From JAYFRE01 sp034926235 (GTDB lineage: Bacteria > Pseudomonadota > Alphaproteobacteria > Rhodospirillales > Magnetospirillaceae): a DNA stretch of 23,765 nt. Under the pieces are notes generated by a model that worked only from the letters and a program-made list of their open reading frames with translations, was not told the DNA's origin and did no database searches. Location: contig JAYFRE010000004.1 of assembly GCA_034926235.1 (NCBI GenBank), positions 1 to 23,765 of the forward strand. The letters run 5' to 3'. This document shows, one piece after another, positions 23,383-23,765 of the stretch. The position numbers and the translations under genes are program-made. How positions within the stretch are numbered: the stretch's first letter is position 1; each line of letters begins with the position of its first letter.

Positions 23383-23765
23383 ATGACGATCCTATCACAG
23401 GCCTTGACCGCCGAAACCGATGCGGTCGTCATCGGCGCAGGCCCGGCCGGTCTTTTCAGCGTCTTCACGCTCGGCATGGCCCAGATGCGCTGCCATGTCG
23501 TCGATTCCAGAGAAGCCATTGGCGGCCAGCTCACCGCCCTTTACCCCGAAAAACCCATCTATGACATCCCCGGATTTTCCCAGATCAAGGCGGGCGAGCT
23601 GATCGAAAGGCTGAAAACGCAAGGCCAACCGTTCCAGCCCCGGTTCCATTTGAATGTTACCGTCGATTCCCTGGTCCGCCAGCCCGATCGGCGCGGGGAG
23701 GTCGGCCTGTCCGACGGGCCGACCCTGATCGCGCCGGTGGTAATAATCGCCGCCGGTGTCGGCGC
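23383..23765 (+). CDS. Ferredoxin/flavodoxin-NADP reductase, thioredoxin-reductase-like (partial, runs off the end)
   Basis: The first 127 residues have the FAD dinucleotide-binding motif GAGPAGLFS (18-26) after VVIG, followed by GGQLTALYPEKPIYDIPGF, the signature of type 2 ferredoxin-NADP reductases (YumC-like), and IIAAGVG near the window edge. There is no stop; the family is about 330-350 residues, so roughly a third is present. It would move electrons between NADPH and ferredoxin or flavodoxin. No strong Shine-Dalgarno precedes ATG 23383 (GACGAGAG lies 8 bases before). The 147-base divergent gap to tsaE must carry both promoters, but I could not place them. Confidence 0.9.
   Translation, partial: MTILSQALTAETDAVVIGAGPAGLFSVFTLGMAQMRCHVVDSREAIGGQLTALYPEKPIYDIPGFSQIKAGELIERLKTQGQPFQPRFHLNVTVDSLVRQPDRRGEVGLSDGPTLIAPVVIIAAGVG

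Overview
The window is a chromosomal segment of housekeeping genes from a GC-rich alphaproteobacterium, most likely from the Rhodospirillales. This rests on recognising gene families and gene order by eye: a FYDLN-type zinc-ribbon protein next to aroA-cmk-rpsA-ihfB, trpB-trpA-accD-folC, and tsaE-amgK-murU-addB-addA-trxA. The genus cannot be settled from the sequence alone. I see no prophage, insertion sequence, CRISPR array, toxin-antitoxin pair or obvious island, and base composition looks even throughout.

Layout. 1-84: the possible last codons of an upstream gene and a strong intrinsic terminator. 141-246 (minus): tRNA-Ala(GGC) followed by a GNRA-capped hairpin. 389-775 (minus): a TIGR02300/FYDLN-type protein with a GTG start. 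971-4856 (plus): aroA, cmk and rpsA, closed by an excellent terminator at 4919-4958. 5105-7131 (plus): ihfB, a LapA-domain membrane protein, pyrF and trpF. 7264-8960 (plus): rubrerythrin, a free-standing rubredoxin and an OxyR-type regulator, lying between trpF and trpB. 9054-13336 (plus): trpB, trpA, accD and folC. 13423-14151 (plus): an unrecognised four-helix membrane protein with a TTG start, whose stop overlaps that of the convergent trxA. 14148-23235 (minus): trxA preceded by tsaE-amgK-murU-addB-addA, in which every junction is a 4-base stop/start overlap. 23383 to the end (plus): the start of a thioredoxin-reductase-like ferredoxin-NADP reductase that runs off the window.

How the genes work together. 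aroA makes EPSP on the way to chorismate; trpF, trpB and trpA carry out three steps of tryptophan synthesis from chorismate (trpE, G, D and C are not here). cmk and pyrF serve pyrimidine nucleotides, accD fatty-acid synthesis and folC folate. rpsA, tRNA-Ala and tsaE serve translation. AmgK and MurU form the cell-wall recycling route from MurNAc to UDP-MurNAc, and AddAB repairs double-strand breaks. The one stretch that looks like a self-contained adaptive module is rubrerythrin-rubredoxin-OxyR, a probable peroxide-defence cassette with its sensor. I found no convincing new system; the points most worth a second look are that cassette and its possible operators, the unknown membrane protein, and the fully coupled tsaE-to-addA operon.
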